Below are positions 10,219 through 21,447 of a DNA stretch of 64,000 nucleotides, one piece after another. Below the pieces are notes generated by a model, which was given only the letters and a program-made list of their open reading frames with translations, ran no database searches and was not told the DNA's origin. The first letter of the stretch is position 1. Every line of letters starts with the position of its first letter. The translations under genes and the position numbers were made by a program. The stretch comes from Clitopilus passeckerianus (taxonomy: Eukaryota > Basidiomycota > Agaricomycetes > Agaricales > Entolomataceae), in assembly GCA_944990035.1 (NCBI GenBank), contig CALYLX010000083.1, forward strand, positions 186,001 through 250,000, read 5' to 3'.

Positions 10219-11913
10219 TCACAGAACTACCTTCCTCTCGTCATCGTCCTCCGCGGGAGTGTATGCGACGTTTTTGAATCCACTAGTTGAAGTGAGCCTA
10301 ACAAGTCGGAGCTCGACGTGTTCCGGTCGACTGGATTGAGCCGCATTGCCTAGATGGTACTCATCGAGCTATGGACTCTCATTTAGATTTGTCAGATAAC
10401 CCATGATGAAGTTACGAACGATAAGCGAGACGTCGGTTTTCTTCATGACTCTTCGGAGCTTTGTCCTAACAATGAGGGTATCTAGTAACGTCTATGTGTA
10501 GGGTTAGTAAGAAGCATGATCAAAGCCAGAATGACAGACTATGGTATAGATTCTGCCGTGAGGAAATGAGAAGGTTGCAAACAGATTGCTAGTTTGCGTG
10601 CCGAATTGAACTGAAAGGAGGATCGCCAATATTAGGATCGTACAAGATAAGAGCGAGGTTAGCCCACCGTATGTCGCAAGGACGCATATCGCCGCCACGG
10701 CTGCTGGAAGGCCGGTCTGCAACGCTTTGTGGAAGAGCGTGTTCATTGCCCAGTCTGTCTGTCGATTTCCGGTCCGGGTGGTCCAGAATGACCACGACAA
10801 TGCAGCTGAGACGAGTGATCAGTGTACCACACGGACACTGAAATAGGCACCGAGCTTACCAGAGATAGCGACGTCAGCCACGGCTTGGAAGACCAACCAC
10901 GGAACGCAAAGGTAGCGAAGTTCAGAAGCTTGAGATATTCTACACGTTCTTATTAGCGGTATCAACGTATAATTGATACAAGCACTGACGAGGACATCCA
11001 CCAGACTCTGGTAATAGGTGCCAGTGATAAGCACAGGCTGACTATAGGTAGATATAATTCGTACCTGATTCCGACTGCAACACCGAAGACGAAGCCAATG
11101 ATCGTCAAAGCCAGGATTGTACCAAAGATGAAATTCTTCTTGACAAGTCTGTATACTCTGGATTGTGATGTTCAGCAACGGTCATAGAGATGGAGAAACT
11201 TAACAGACCTGATTGCTAGGAATAGCTGAGTGATGAAGCCGGAGAGAGAGTCCAGCGTCGGTGTCAAGAGCCAGGCCCAGACTGGATCTAAACGACGGAT
11301 TCAGTCAATATTGCAGATTTCCGAGTGGGGAAGAGACGTACACCCAAGCATTGAAGGGTTATTGTAATTCTTCACGCTAGAGCGAGCGAATCGTGCCAAT
11401 TAGCCACTGGTGAGCGAAGAATCATTTCAAACTACGTACCAGACAAACCATGGAATATAGAGCATTCTAAAAACCGTCACAACAATGCATGGCTAAATTC
11501 AATGTGCCACCTACGTGCAGGAATGGATAACATCAACGATTAGTAGGGCGATAACACATCCTCTACATCGCAGTCTTCAGTTATCTGAAGCTAGACGTCG
11601 GACTAAATTGCTTACTTTATCCAGCAGGGGTCGCCGAAATCTATAAGTGCGGATGTGAGCGGCTGTCCCTATTTCCGACTTAGTGACAATGCTTACCCGT
11701 ATTAAAGTAGACAATGAATTGGTAGGACGTGATTCCGAATAGATACGTATTGACTGAAGCCTAAGAGTTAGATAAATCCGATACAGGTCAACCCGAGGCC
11801 TACTGAAAACCCCCAAGAGTACGGCTCCTTCAGTTGTATATTAGACATGGCAAATGAGCTTCAGATAGACGAAATATACCAAGAGTCCACCCATATCCGG
11901 TTTCTTCCATCAT
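10219..11913 (-). CDS. DUF6534-type multi-pass membrane protein, copy 1
   Basis: Intron-rich gene. Proposed start ATG at 11913 (MMEETGYGWTL), stop TGA at 10221-10219. Recognisable exon products in order: GAVLLGVFS, SVNTYLFGITSYQFIVYF, a leucine-rich helix before TLDSLSGFITQLFLAIR, VYRLVKKNFIFGTILALTII, SQASELRYLCVPWLVFQAVADVAIS, then WSFWTTRTGNRQTDWAMNTLFHKALQTGLPAAVAAICVLATY and a hydrophilic tail ending EDDDERKVVL. The six-to-seven helix layout with the TD..MN.L..ALQTGLPAAV block is typical of the basidiomycete DUF6534 family, whose function is unknown. The last intron (about 51 bp, GTTCGT..CATAG) removes an otherwise in-frame stop. Not every exon border was verified. Confidence 0.65.
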
Positions 11914-12878
11914 ACCAAATGCGTGTTATAGGCCCCCGGAGGAAGGATTGGGGGGGACACGGGGGGGATGAACGGAGAAACAAGGAATCTCCACCGCAAC
12001 AGAACCTTTCATGGCGACTTATAAGGCCCTGCCGTCGTGCATGACGCGACGATAGGCAGGTAGGCCAGACCCTAACTTCAACCTAAATCTCACGGCCCTG
12101 CATGATTTGGTTATGGGAACCTGGCTGTTCATAAATCGAATGATACCTATTCGGGTAAACCCTAGATGGACGCCATCTGAGGATGCCGCGCATGCAAATC
12201 CCTTATAACCAAACACAAACCAAAACGTGGGTTGGCGCGATCGAGTGGGAGGAACGGAAAACCGCTAGGAACCAATGGAAGCATGTTTTGGAAGACATTT
12301 CCTTTGGTTGCTGCACCCAATTTGAAACCGCCCTAACGATGCTTCTCAACAGAAACAGTCGTGTGCTTCTGGTTGGTTTCTGGGCGATAGCAGCTGAGGA
12401 ACATACTTGGAGGGCCAACTACAAATGAACAAGGAAGCTACCTCGCCAGAAGGCATTTCCTGTGCTGCCTTAGGCTACCCGCTTTGTGTACTGTGATCGA
12501 GTATTATACGTTCGATCCCGGGTAGCTGGTGGTAATAGGATCCGGAGCAGACAAAGCATATTCGAAACTGGCAGAAGGATTTATGCCATCTTCGTAAGTG
12601 GAACCACAAACTAGTCAACGAGCATGACCATTGAATACGTTCTATATAGGAATGGTTGGGGAGGAATCCCGTCTTGCTTCCTGGCGTCCCATTCCCGACA
12701 CGATGATGAGCATCTCGGTAGATGATACGGGCCAAGGATGTAGGTCTACTATTAGATTGGATTCTTAAGGGTACTCCATAACATGGCAGGTGGTACATAA
12801 GAAGTTAAAAGGGTACAGGAGTCCGTCATTATGGTACAGGTCCATGGCGTGAAGCCAGGAAAACAAATTCTCGGAACC
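11914..12878. other. Spacer between tandem paralogues
   Basis: The part just upstream of the first paralogue (about 11914-12300) resembles the sequence upstream of the second (about 14560-15160), including GCATGCAAATCCCTTA in both, so the duplication includes promoter sequence. Near 12640-12740 a short segment resembles 15895-15990, apparently a leftover of another duplicated gene. No complete gene seen. Confidence 0.5.
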
Positions 12879-14558
12879 TCATGGTACCTCCTTCCTCTCG
12901 TCGTCCTCCGCGGGAGAGTATGCAACATTTTTGAAACCACTCGTCGAAGTGAGTCTAATGAGCTTGAGTTCGACGTGCTCCGGTCGATTTGATTGAGCCG
13001 CCTGGCCTTGATTGTACTCATCGAGCTATGGATTTTCATTTAGATTTGTCAGATAACCTTAGAGGGAGTTACGGACGATCAACGAGACGTCGGTTTTCTT
13101 CATCACTCTTCGCAGCTTTGTCCTAACGATGAGGGTATCCAGTAGCGTCTATGTGTACTGTTAGTTGAAAAGAGGCATCGAGCGGAAAAATGGTCTGACC
13201 AGTGAATAGATTCTGCCATGGGGAAACGAGAATACAGCAAACAGGTTGCTGGTTTTCGTGCCAAATTGAACTGAGTGAACAAGAGTCAGACATAAATAGT
13301 GCGGAGAAGCGAGGGTAACCTACCGTAAGAGGCAAGGACGCATATTGCAACTACAGCTGCCGGAAGGCCGGTCTGCAACGCTTTGTGGAAGAGCGTGTTC
13401 ATTGCCCAGTCTGTCTGTCGATTGCCGGTACGGGTGTTCCAGAATGACCACGACAATGCAGCTGAGACGAATGATCAGCGTACCACACGGACACTGAAAT
13501 AGGCACCGAGCTTACCAGAGATAGCGACGTCAGCCACGGCTTGGAAGACCAACCACGGAACGCAAAGGTAGCGAAGAGTGCCACCTTCAGCTATTCTGTA
13601 AGTTTCTGTCAGCGTTATCGAAGTATAATTAATCAAAGCACTGACGAAGACATCCACCAGACTCTGCCAAATGAGTTATCAGCATGCAGGGCCAATAAGC
13701 ACAAATGAGTCGTACCGAATTCCGACGGCGATACCGAAGGTGAAGCTGATAATAGTCAGGGCCAGAATTATAGCGAAGACGATATTGTTCTTGACAAGTT
13801 TGTATACTCTGAACCATGATGGTCAGTAGCTGTCGTAGAGAAGGGGGAATAGTACAGACCTGATTGCTAGGAATAGCTGGGTGATGAAGCCAGAGATAGA
13901 GTCCAGCGTTGGCGTCAAGAGGTAGGCCCAAAGTGGATCTACCCGACTACCTAAGGCTATGTTGCTGGCATTAAGATTGGCGGAGACGTACACCCAAGCA
14001 TTGATGGAGTATTGTAATTCTTGACGCTAGTTAGAACGAAAAGGGCGGTTAGGCCTTTCAGAATGACCATGCTATACTACGTACCAGAGAAACCACGGAA
14101 TATAGAGCATCCTTAAAATGGTTATTACGATGCCTGCCAGGAGTCATCGAGCCACCTACGTGCAAGAATGAAAAACATCTACGATTAGTAGGGCGATAAC
14201 GAATCCTCTAGTCCGCGAGCTTCAGCTACTTGAAGCTGGAGAAGGGAGTAAAGTTCTTACTTGATCCAGTACCGGTCATTGAAAACTACGAGTGCAGATG
14301 TGAGCAGCTCTCCCAGTTCCCTACGTTGGTGGCCATGCTTACCGGTCGTAAAGTAGACGATAAATTGGTACGACGTGATCCCAAACAGATACGTGTTGAC
14401 TGAAGCCTAAGAGTTAGGTACATTAGATACAGGTCAGCGAAATGCTTACTGAAAACCCCCGTGAGCGTCGCTCCTTTAGTGTATATCAGGAGTGGTAGTT
14501 GAGCTTCAGATACGTGAAACATACCGAGAGTCCACCCATATCCAGTTTCTTCCGTCAT
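12879..14558 (-). CDS. DUF6534-type multi-pass membrane protein, copy 2
   Basis: Tandem paralogue of the gene at 10219-11913, in the same orientation and offset by about 2.65 kb. Proposed start ATG at 14558 (MTEETGYGWTL), stop TGA at 12881-12879. Exon products: GATLTGVFS, SVNTYLFGITSYQFIVYF, FNDRYWIK, VIALLIVDVFHSCT, SVKNYNTPSMLG, DPLWAYLLTPTLDSISGFITQLFLAIR, VYKLVKNNIVFAIILALTIISFTFGIAVGI, then the shared YLCVPWLVFQAVADVAIS and FHKALQTGLPAAV blocks and a tail ending SPAEDDERKEVP. Third exon borders are near identical to copy 1 over about 150 bp (13390-13575 versus 10730-10910), suggesting recent gene conversion or duplication. Confidence 0.65.
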
Positions 14559-16169
14559 GCCGGAGGAGGTCGATGGGTGACGGGGGAAAGTAGTCCGAAG
14601 GACACCGAGCGAAACTGAACGGGAGAAACAAGGAGTGTCCACTGCACCGGAAGCTCCTGTGGCCGCTTATAAGACCCTACTACGGTGAATGAGGCGACCA
14701 TCGGCAGGTAAGCCAGACCCTCACTGCAGCCTAAATCTCGCATCCCTGCAGATTTGGTTATGTGAACCTGGCCGTCCGCAATTCGAATGATGCCTATTCG
14801 GGTGGAGCCTTTGGGGTATTTCTGCCTGAGGTGGACAGTGGTGGCTTCAATGAGCGCTTGATGGGCGCCTCAGAGGGTCTGGAGTATCAGAAGCCCCAAC
14901 AGAGAGCACGGTACTATGATCTCGGATTCACCATCCTCAGGATATCGAGGTATACACGAATTTGACCAGAGCAGGATTCCATTCTAAGAACGAACAAGCT
15001 ACCATGGGGTTGAGTCAGCAAATTTCAACATAAGGGTACTATCTATGGAGTGCCGAGCTCTGCCGAGCATGCAAATCCCTTAGAAGTTAGAACCAAACAT
15101 GTGCATTCTGGATAGGCGCGGCCCAATTTTAGGCTAGGAACGAACGGAAGTAAATTTGAGAAGTGGTCTATCCATAATCCTGCCCATAGGTTTGCTGCAC
15201 CGACCTTGGCCAGGCGTGAACTACGATCATGGTGTGTATCTCGGCCTCACAACACGAGGGACTCATTACGGAAGGCCAAAAAAACACGGAAGAGCTTGAA
15301 AGGACCACCTCACTTGTATTGCCTTTAAATTGAGAATCGAATGCCCTGGCGATCATGTGTTATAACATTTGGCCTAGATAAGCACATTGAAGATATAATA
15401 TACGTAAGTGAATACTGTATCCAACCCGGCTCGTGAAGGTGATCAACCGAGAGCAATCCAGATTTGGATTGACAAACGAGCATAAATTTTATCAGATCGC
15501 GAAACCGTTGTCGGCAACTGTGTGTCCTAAGACACTGATCATGATTAACAAAATGTGGGTGGAAGAGGTGAGGGCATCAGTGCGAACTCACAACGCATAA
15601 GAAGTGCAAACATAGGGCCGCAGTCCGTCCAGAACGCCGTCCGACTTCACTGCCTTGGAAGCTTGCCCTATACCTGGGACATCCCGTCTTGCTTGGCACA
15701 AATGAAGAGTTTCCTCAATCCGGATATCGTCGGCGTCGATGATGTTTGGTACCAGGCGGCTTCAGCCTTCCGGTGACAGAGCAATTGAAGGGTCTCCGAA
15801 ACTCACATAAGGGCTGGCGGCGTCATCTTCAACTAGAGCATACCCTCTAATTATATTCTTGTGAATATGTTCATGACGAGGAGTATATGGGAGAGGAATA
15901 TCGCGCCTCTTCATCATGTCCCCGGTCCCTGATACGATGATTAGCGTCTTGAAGGATCAAACGGATCAAGGATACTCACGACTCACCCAAAAAGAGGTGA
16001 ACTTCAATTTTAGTGTTCCTTCGGTTCCTTCCGGAACGTCTAAATATAAGTAATCGGTATAGAATCATTACTATAGGGTCAACCTCATCAAATTGAGGCG
16101 GTAGGGTCCAGGTAGGTTATCAAGATCGCCCTCTAGTCGAATTTCAAACTCCTCTTCAATTCCCTTCCA
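14559..16169. other. Intergenic region, eroded duplicate material
   Basis: Upstream region of the second DUF6534 gene followed by sequence without a recognised gene. A segment near 15895-15990 matches 12640-12740 loosely, so remnants of a second duplicated gene are likely. Confidence 0.4.
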
Positions 16170-16218
16170 CCTTGGAGCGGATTTGGTGCCAAGCCTTGGC
16201 CCCAAATCCGCTCCAAGG
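16170..16218. repeat. 49-bp near-perfect palindrome
   Basis: CCTTGGAGCGGATTTGG at 16170-16186 pairs perfectly with CCAAATCCGCTCCAAGG at 16202-16218. The 15-nt centre (TGCCAAGCCTTGGCC) is itself self-complementary, so almost the whole 49 bp can fold as one hairpin. It may be a tiny foldback element or the closed remnant of two transposon ends. Confidence 0.85.
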
Positions 16219-16638
16219 TATCATCCCTCAAACGCAAACTGGGTAATCACATGACTTGTGACGGAAAGTGACCGTCGCTAATTTGTGGCTTTTTTCGAAG
16301 CCCGTTGTGTTGCCGTGGCTTGCCGGGCTTGGCTCAGGCTATTAAGGGAAGATGGAATCATAGAAGAGTGGTATTATGAGGTCGTACATAAGCAAGCTAC
16401 GTCTGTGTAAAATGGACTATCGTGATCAAGCATGCGCAAACACAAGCCTATCAGCCCATCCGGATAAGCGCTTCAGCCCTTTGCTCAAGGGCTCACCGAG
16501 CAAGCTTCAAGTCCTTCCTTCCACGGCAAGTTCGGTCGCCTCTCCAGAATGTTAGTTGCACAGTTCATTAGGGATACCATTGAGAACGAGACCTTCTCAT
16601 TGAAATGGTGGCCGAACAAGAGCATCAAATAAAACGGT

Positions 16639-16750
16639 GGCCGGTCTCTGAGTCGAACAGAGCTATTCAACGGCGACCCCCGTATTGACCCCTAGAATAA
16701 AACCAAGATCCAAGGTTCCATTGAAGGTGATAACTGCTACACTACCTGCC
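16639..16750 (-). tRNA. tRNA-like Pol III unit 1 (degenerate, long insert in the anticodon loop)
   Basis: The minus strand shows an A-box-like TAGTGTAGCAG and a perfect T-arm CTCTG-TTCGACT-CAGAG. The acceptor arm GGCAGGT/ACCGGCC has one mismatch. The anticodon arm carries about 45 extra bases. Compared with units 2 and 3, a base is missing near the anticodon. Probably a decayed tRNA gene or a tRNA-derived SINE head. Confidence 0.45.
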
Positions 16751-17418
16751 TTTATAGTAGATGACGTATTGCCCACAATATCTCGTCGAAATTGGGGAGG
16801 CTGCGTCTATAGTAAGATCTACACTCTCGGCGCGGACTTTATTCTCCTCTGTTTCTCTTTCATGTGTTTCACTACCCCAGTCATCTTCATTGTTCGGTAT
16901 TACTTTATCCTTTCTTCTCATGCGTGTCTCCAGATGCTCCGGTTCGGTCGCAGCAAAATAGCTCCTCCTCAGAAGCCTTCATTCACCCTAAGACCAGGGC
17001 ACTCGACTGCCTGTATAAGAGCAAACGAAGAGGAACCAAGTCTTTCACGAACGGCTGAGAGAGCTTGAGGGATTCATGGCCCTTTATTGGCTCGGAGCCT
17101 CTTGATTCCAGTCTATCCAGTCTTCGCTTGGCGTTCATGCCTCTCGAATGAAACAATCCCTGCTGTCATCTACCATACTGGGCCAATTGAGTTCTCAGTC
17201 CAGCACTAAGTACTAGGCATTCACATATGAAAAGATACACTACGCGTCAATACTTCGATGGAAGTATTGAATGTCTTTGTCACGTGCAGCAATATAAGCG
17301 AGTTACACAATGGATTGGTGACTGTGCTGAGTCTTGGGAATGCATTTTTCGGGTGAGGTATAGGTTCAAGGCTCGTTGAAATAGTCACATTCGCCAAATG
17401 ATTGTTCCAATAGATGAT

Positions 17419-17505
17419 GACCGGTCTCTGGATCGAACAGAGCTATCCACTCGAACTACTTGGCCGGCCATCCGAGCGGAGGTGATAGCCGCTACACAAC
17501 CGGCC
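17419..17505 (-). tRNA. tRNA-like Pol III unit 2, possibly tRNA-Pro(CGG) with intron
   Basis: 87 nt. Acceptor GGCCGGT pairs with ACCGGTC. A box TTGTGTAGCGG; T loop in CTCTG-TTCGATC-CAGAG; anticodon stem TCCGCT/AGTGGA with about 20 extra bases in the loop, as expected for an intron after position 37. If the loop is read CT-CGG-AT the anticodon would be CGG; this assignment is tentative. Confidence 0.45.
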
Positions 17506-17639
17506 TTCGTAGAAAGTAAAATGAACAGGAGGACCTTGCAGCGAGGTCATTAAGCATGTATCACTAAGGATACGAATGTTGGGAACGTAAAACAATGAGT
17601 GGGTACGCGAGTAAAGTTACATTCGCTATATTTCAAAGT

Positions 17640-17728
17640 GGCCAGTCTCTGAGTCGAACAGAGCTATTCACTCAAGCAACTATGGGCAAGACGTCCAAGT
17701 GAAGGTGATAACCGCTACACTACCGGCC
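17640..17728 (-). tRNA. tRNA-like Pol III unit 3, possibly tRNA-Pro(TGG) with intron
   Basis: 89 nt. All seven acceptor positions pair (GGCCGGT with ACTGGCC, allowing G-T). The A box TAGTGTAGCGG fits the TRGYNNARNNG consensus exactly. The T-arm CTCTG-TTCGACT-CAGAG is perfect, and TTCACT/AGTGAA forms the anticodon stem around a loop with an intron-sized insert. It is the best formed of the three. A partial fourth copy (GCGATAACTGCTGCGCTACTGGCC) lies at about 17919-17945. The D-arm spacing is one base short, so a SINE origin is also possible. Confidence 0.5.
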
Positions 17729-18858
17729 CTTCTGGGACTTGCTCCGATCAGGACATGTTATGGGAGGGTATGAACACGTGGAGAACGTGATTTGACAAAT
17801 ATCTGCTCGTCTAAGGGGTACGTTCTGCAAATTCATTTGACCTAGCATAAGGAGTAGAAATGAGTTATGATGAGTTGACCAGAACTCTCTCCCTCCCGAC
17901 AAAATGTAAGGCGAGAAAAAGCGATAACTGCTGCGCTACTGGCCCTTCTATAGAATGCTCCGATCTGGGTTAACAAATGAGAGGGCATGGACATCTGGAG
18001 AACACCAGGAAGAGAAGATTCTGGGAAGAACGATGTACGGAGAAAATGTCAGTTTAGTGTATAGATTGCCGTCGTAGATGGAAAATTATTTCAGGGCCCG
18101 GTGCTTAGAGCCTGGGTAAAGAACGGTATTCGCCGTAATTATTTCGTTTTTTTGAAGTGATTGATTTTGACCACCTGACCTCCTCAAAAGAGATTGCTTT
18201 CCCCATACGGTTGACCCTTGATCGACGGCAAGACCGGCTCGCTCACCATGTCGTGTGGCTTGTTCGCCGTTTGACACAACCCACCAACACTTAGCGTTCT
18301 TCTCCAGCCTCCTCTCCACCGTAAGATAACTCGACAATGCCTCAAGCACCAAGAGGCATAAGGAGAATCTATAGCGAATCTCAGAGCGAATCCAATCCCA
18401 GTGAGTATTATAGCGCTTAATCTCCCATTTTCACTTAGACTTCGTGGATGCTTGGCTGGCGATGGCTGAACCACGTTGTGGTGAGGTCAGGCACCCATGA
18501 ATGATTATAATGTCGAGAATTTTCTCCGTGACTGCGAGCGCACCGACAGATGGTCATAAAAGGCGCCGACGTTTCCATCTGGAGTGTCCGTGTGCGCGTG
18601 ATGGACGGATGGATGGAACAAAAGGAAAGATGGAATGGTCCTCGGTGGGAATCATTTCTTGGATGCTCCAAATGGTTGTCGGTTGATTGCTGTGGCTTAC
18701 ACGTTTATTTGCTTGCTTCCATTACGTTGAAACTTTTGTACTGACGAAACATCTCTTTTTGCTGCTTACCTTTCTCTCCACCACCACCTGGGATCAAACC
18801 TGTGCTTGCTGCTGCTGCTCTGCATTTGTCATACCTGTTGCACCTGAATCACTACACC
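17729..18858. other. Upstream region of the Ies2-like gene
   Basis: No coding gene recognised. The last 120 bp before the ATG at 18859 are pyrimidine-rich (CTTACCTTTCTCTCCACC), a common feature of basidiomycete promoters and leaders. Confidence 0.45.
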
Positions 18859-20992
18859 ATGTCGCTCCGTCGTTCCTCGCGTATCCAAACTTCGCCCAAT
18901 AAACGACCAACCATTATTGAAGACTCGGATGTTGACATGGACGACGTGGAGGATGAAACTCCAGCGCCAACCTCTGCTGCACCCTCTGCAGTCTCTAGCC
19001 CTGCGAAGGGGACATCCAAAGCTAAACCCAAACCCAGCCCTCGAGGCAGAAGGGTCGTCGTAGACGACGACGACGATGACGAAGAAGAGGAAGTGGCAGA
19101 CTTAGACGTTGAGGGTGACGAAGAAGGCCCAGAGTCTCAAGGAGACGTTGACGTCGACATCGAGGATGAAGAAGACGAGGACGAAGACGGTGAAGATACG
19201 GACGCGCATACTCTCCGGGGTCGTTCTTCCCCTATGAAATCCTCCTCCCCTGTCAAAGCGTCTTCTCCATTGAAACCCCCGACTGCAAAAGCTGGGAAAG
19301 GAAATGCTACCGCCACCACGTCTTCACCCCGTAGACCACCCATTGCTTCGTCTTCCTCGAAGCTGAAGATTAAATTGAAGATGCCTCTTGGAGGCGGGAG
19401 TGCACCGCCAACTACAACGAACTCCAGTGCTTCAGCTTCCAGGAGTGGCTACGAGTCTCCTGACGAGGTTGAGAGCGAGGACGCCAAAGGCGAGGCGGAA
19501 GAAGATGCTGATGGGGAAGCCGAAGACGAAGATGAGGATGAAGCTGAAAGTGAGGATGAAGAGGAAGACGAAAACGATGAAGATTTCCAGGATGGTCCCC
19601 TCGCCAAGCCCTCTGCAAAAGGGAAAGGAGGGGTTGCAGCCCAAACATTGACTGCCTCCACATCTGCTTCGACCACCACTACATCTGCCACGTTGCCAGC
19701 TAAGGGCAAGGGCAAGGCCAAATCTGCGAGACCGATGACGACGAGGCAGGCGGTTCTTGCTTCGGTGTTGGATTCGTCGCATGTTGCACTGGATGCCGAT
19801 GGCAGCGGGGCTGGAATTGGCCTGGGAGGGAAGAAGAAGAAGGTGCTCAACGAGGAGGAGATGAGGCTTAGGAGGGAGGAAACGGCAAGGAAGAGGAAGA
19901 ACTTGAGCGAGAGGAGATTGGAGGACGAGAAGGTTGGTGTTATTTTTCTTTTTGCATGGACTTTCTTTACACGGACAATTTCCCCAATACATATCACTTC
20001 ACTATTTTCTACCTCGCTTTTTGCCTTTACGCATGCCCACCAACACGTACCCTATTACGCCGCTTTTCTCCTTTGTCCACCGTTTCCCTCGTCTATATCC
20101 TCGCATCCCCCGTTTCCTTTGTGCCGTAACTTTCTTTAATTGTCCTTCCCCCACCCATCTCCTATTTCACCTTGTTCTCTACGTTGTCCAAAAGCATGAT
20201 GCTGACCGTCCTTCATCCATCCAGGCTGAAACTATCAACCGTCTCCTCAAGAAACAGTCCAAGCCACGCAATAAACGAACTACTGCCCTAAACCGTCCTG
20301 AAGCCGGCGACGAGTCTACTCTCCCGAACTCGGCGACTGGTACCAGAGCTAACTCTGTTGCCAGGGGTCGTGGCAGGCCTAAAACTGGGACCTCTACCCC
20401 TACCGCCGCCAAGAAGTCCAAACTCAAACCTGCCGCCGCTGGTGTAGATGCTGAGGAAGGCGAGGATGCAGAAGGAGAAGAGGTTGAAGGCGAAGAGGGA
20501 GAAGATATGGAAGTTGAGGAGGAGGAAGGCGAAGAGGAGGAAGAGGAAGAAGAAAGGAATGTGAGGGTGCCAAGGATGTTCAGATGGGTGTCAACAAGTC
20601 GGTCAGCACCTACACCGGCCGTTTCGGTCGTTGCTGAGCAGGACACGAAGGCAGAAGGAAAGGATGGCGATGTGGACATGGCCCCTCCGCCCAGTGAGCA
20701 GAAGAACGACGAGAAGGAAAAAGAGATGAGGGTCCTTTTCTCCGTCCCGCTATGCGCATTACCCACACCACCAGCGTCTCCTCCTGCTACATCCGAAGCC
20801 GAACCTGGAACTGGACAAATACCCACAGGGCTTGCCGTAGACGTGAAGCAGGCTTCTAACAGGCTCCCACCGCTACATGGAACCTGCGCCAAGGACGGAT
20901 GTACGAACTTGGCGAAGTACAGGCTTGTCAAGGACTGGGAGAGAGGGGTATGTGGGGTTGGATGTTGGAAAGTTGTCGAGGGCCGGTCATAG
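18859..20992 (+). CDS. IES2: Ies2/INO80B-like subunit of the INO80 chromatin remodeller
   Basis: Nuclear protein expected to be a subunit of the INO80 nucleosome-remodelling complex. Start ATG at 18859 (MSLRRSSRIQ); exons 18859-19932 and 20225-20992, separated by a 292-bp intron (GTTGGT..CATCCAG); 613 residues. Residues 1-340 are low complexity: long Asp/Glu runs, Ser/Pro/Lys linkers and SPVK/SPLK repeats. The diagnostic PAPA-1 core (NEEEMRLRREETARKRKNLS, then RRLEDEK-AETINRLLKKQ) spans the intron at about residues 335-370. A second Glu-rich block follows, then the C-terminal zinc-finger-HIT-like segment GTCAKDGCTNLAKYRLVKDW with CGVGCWK. No disruption seen. It is the best preserved single-copy gene in the window. 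Confidence 0.82.
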
Positions 20993-21447
20993 TTCTTCAG
21001 ATGCTTGGCACGGTTGGTTGATGTTTGGTTAGAATTGGTTGTATCTGGCCAAGTTCAATGTCGATCACACGCACATTCAAAACTCATCAGGCAGTACTCG
21101 AGAACCCGTCAGCCCAACAAGTGCATCATTTGGACTCTGAGGGCACGGCCATTGAGCGAAGTCAGCCGAGACGAATCCCATACGGTCTGTAACGCCGTCC
21201 TTTCTCCGTATCCGTGTCTACTGATTTCCCAATCTTCCACTCGGATCCTACCTGCCCGGGCCTAACCTTCGTCGCTGCTGACACCCACCTGCATAACTAG
21301 ATACACATCGATGGCAGATCATTCTCCTTCCGCCAGCTACCGAAGCCGTCAAGTAAGGCTCTGAGGATATGAATTGTCGATGATGGATGACTGACCAATC
21401 TGGATTCAATAGCTTTCCTAGGGAATCAAGTGACCCATCTGAATCAC
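20993..21447. other. Intergenic region
   Basis: Downstream of the Ies2-like gene; no gene recognised. Confidence 0.4.

Noticed and set aside
19432..19997. Leucine/phenylalanine-rich minus-strand frames suggesting a membrane protein
   Set aside because: They are the antisense of acidic repeats; both frames are equally open and have no start context.
20179..20931. 250-codon minus-strand Ser-rich frame over the Ies2-like gene
   Set aside because: It is the complement of Glu/Asp-rich codons in the real gene (GAG/GAA read as CTC/TTC, GAC as TCG-type frames).
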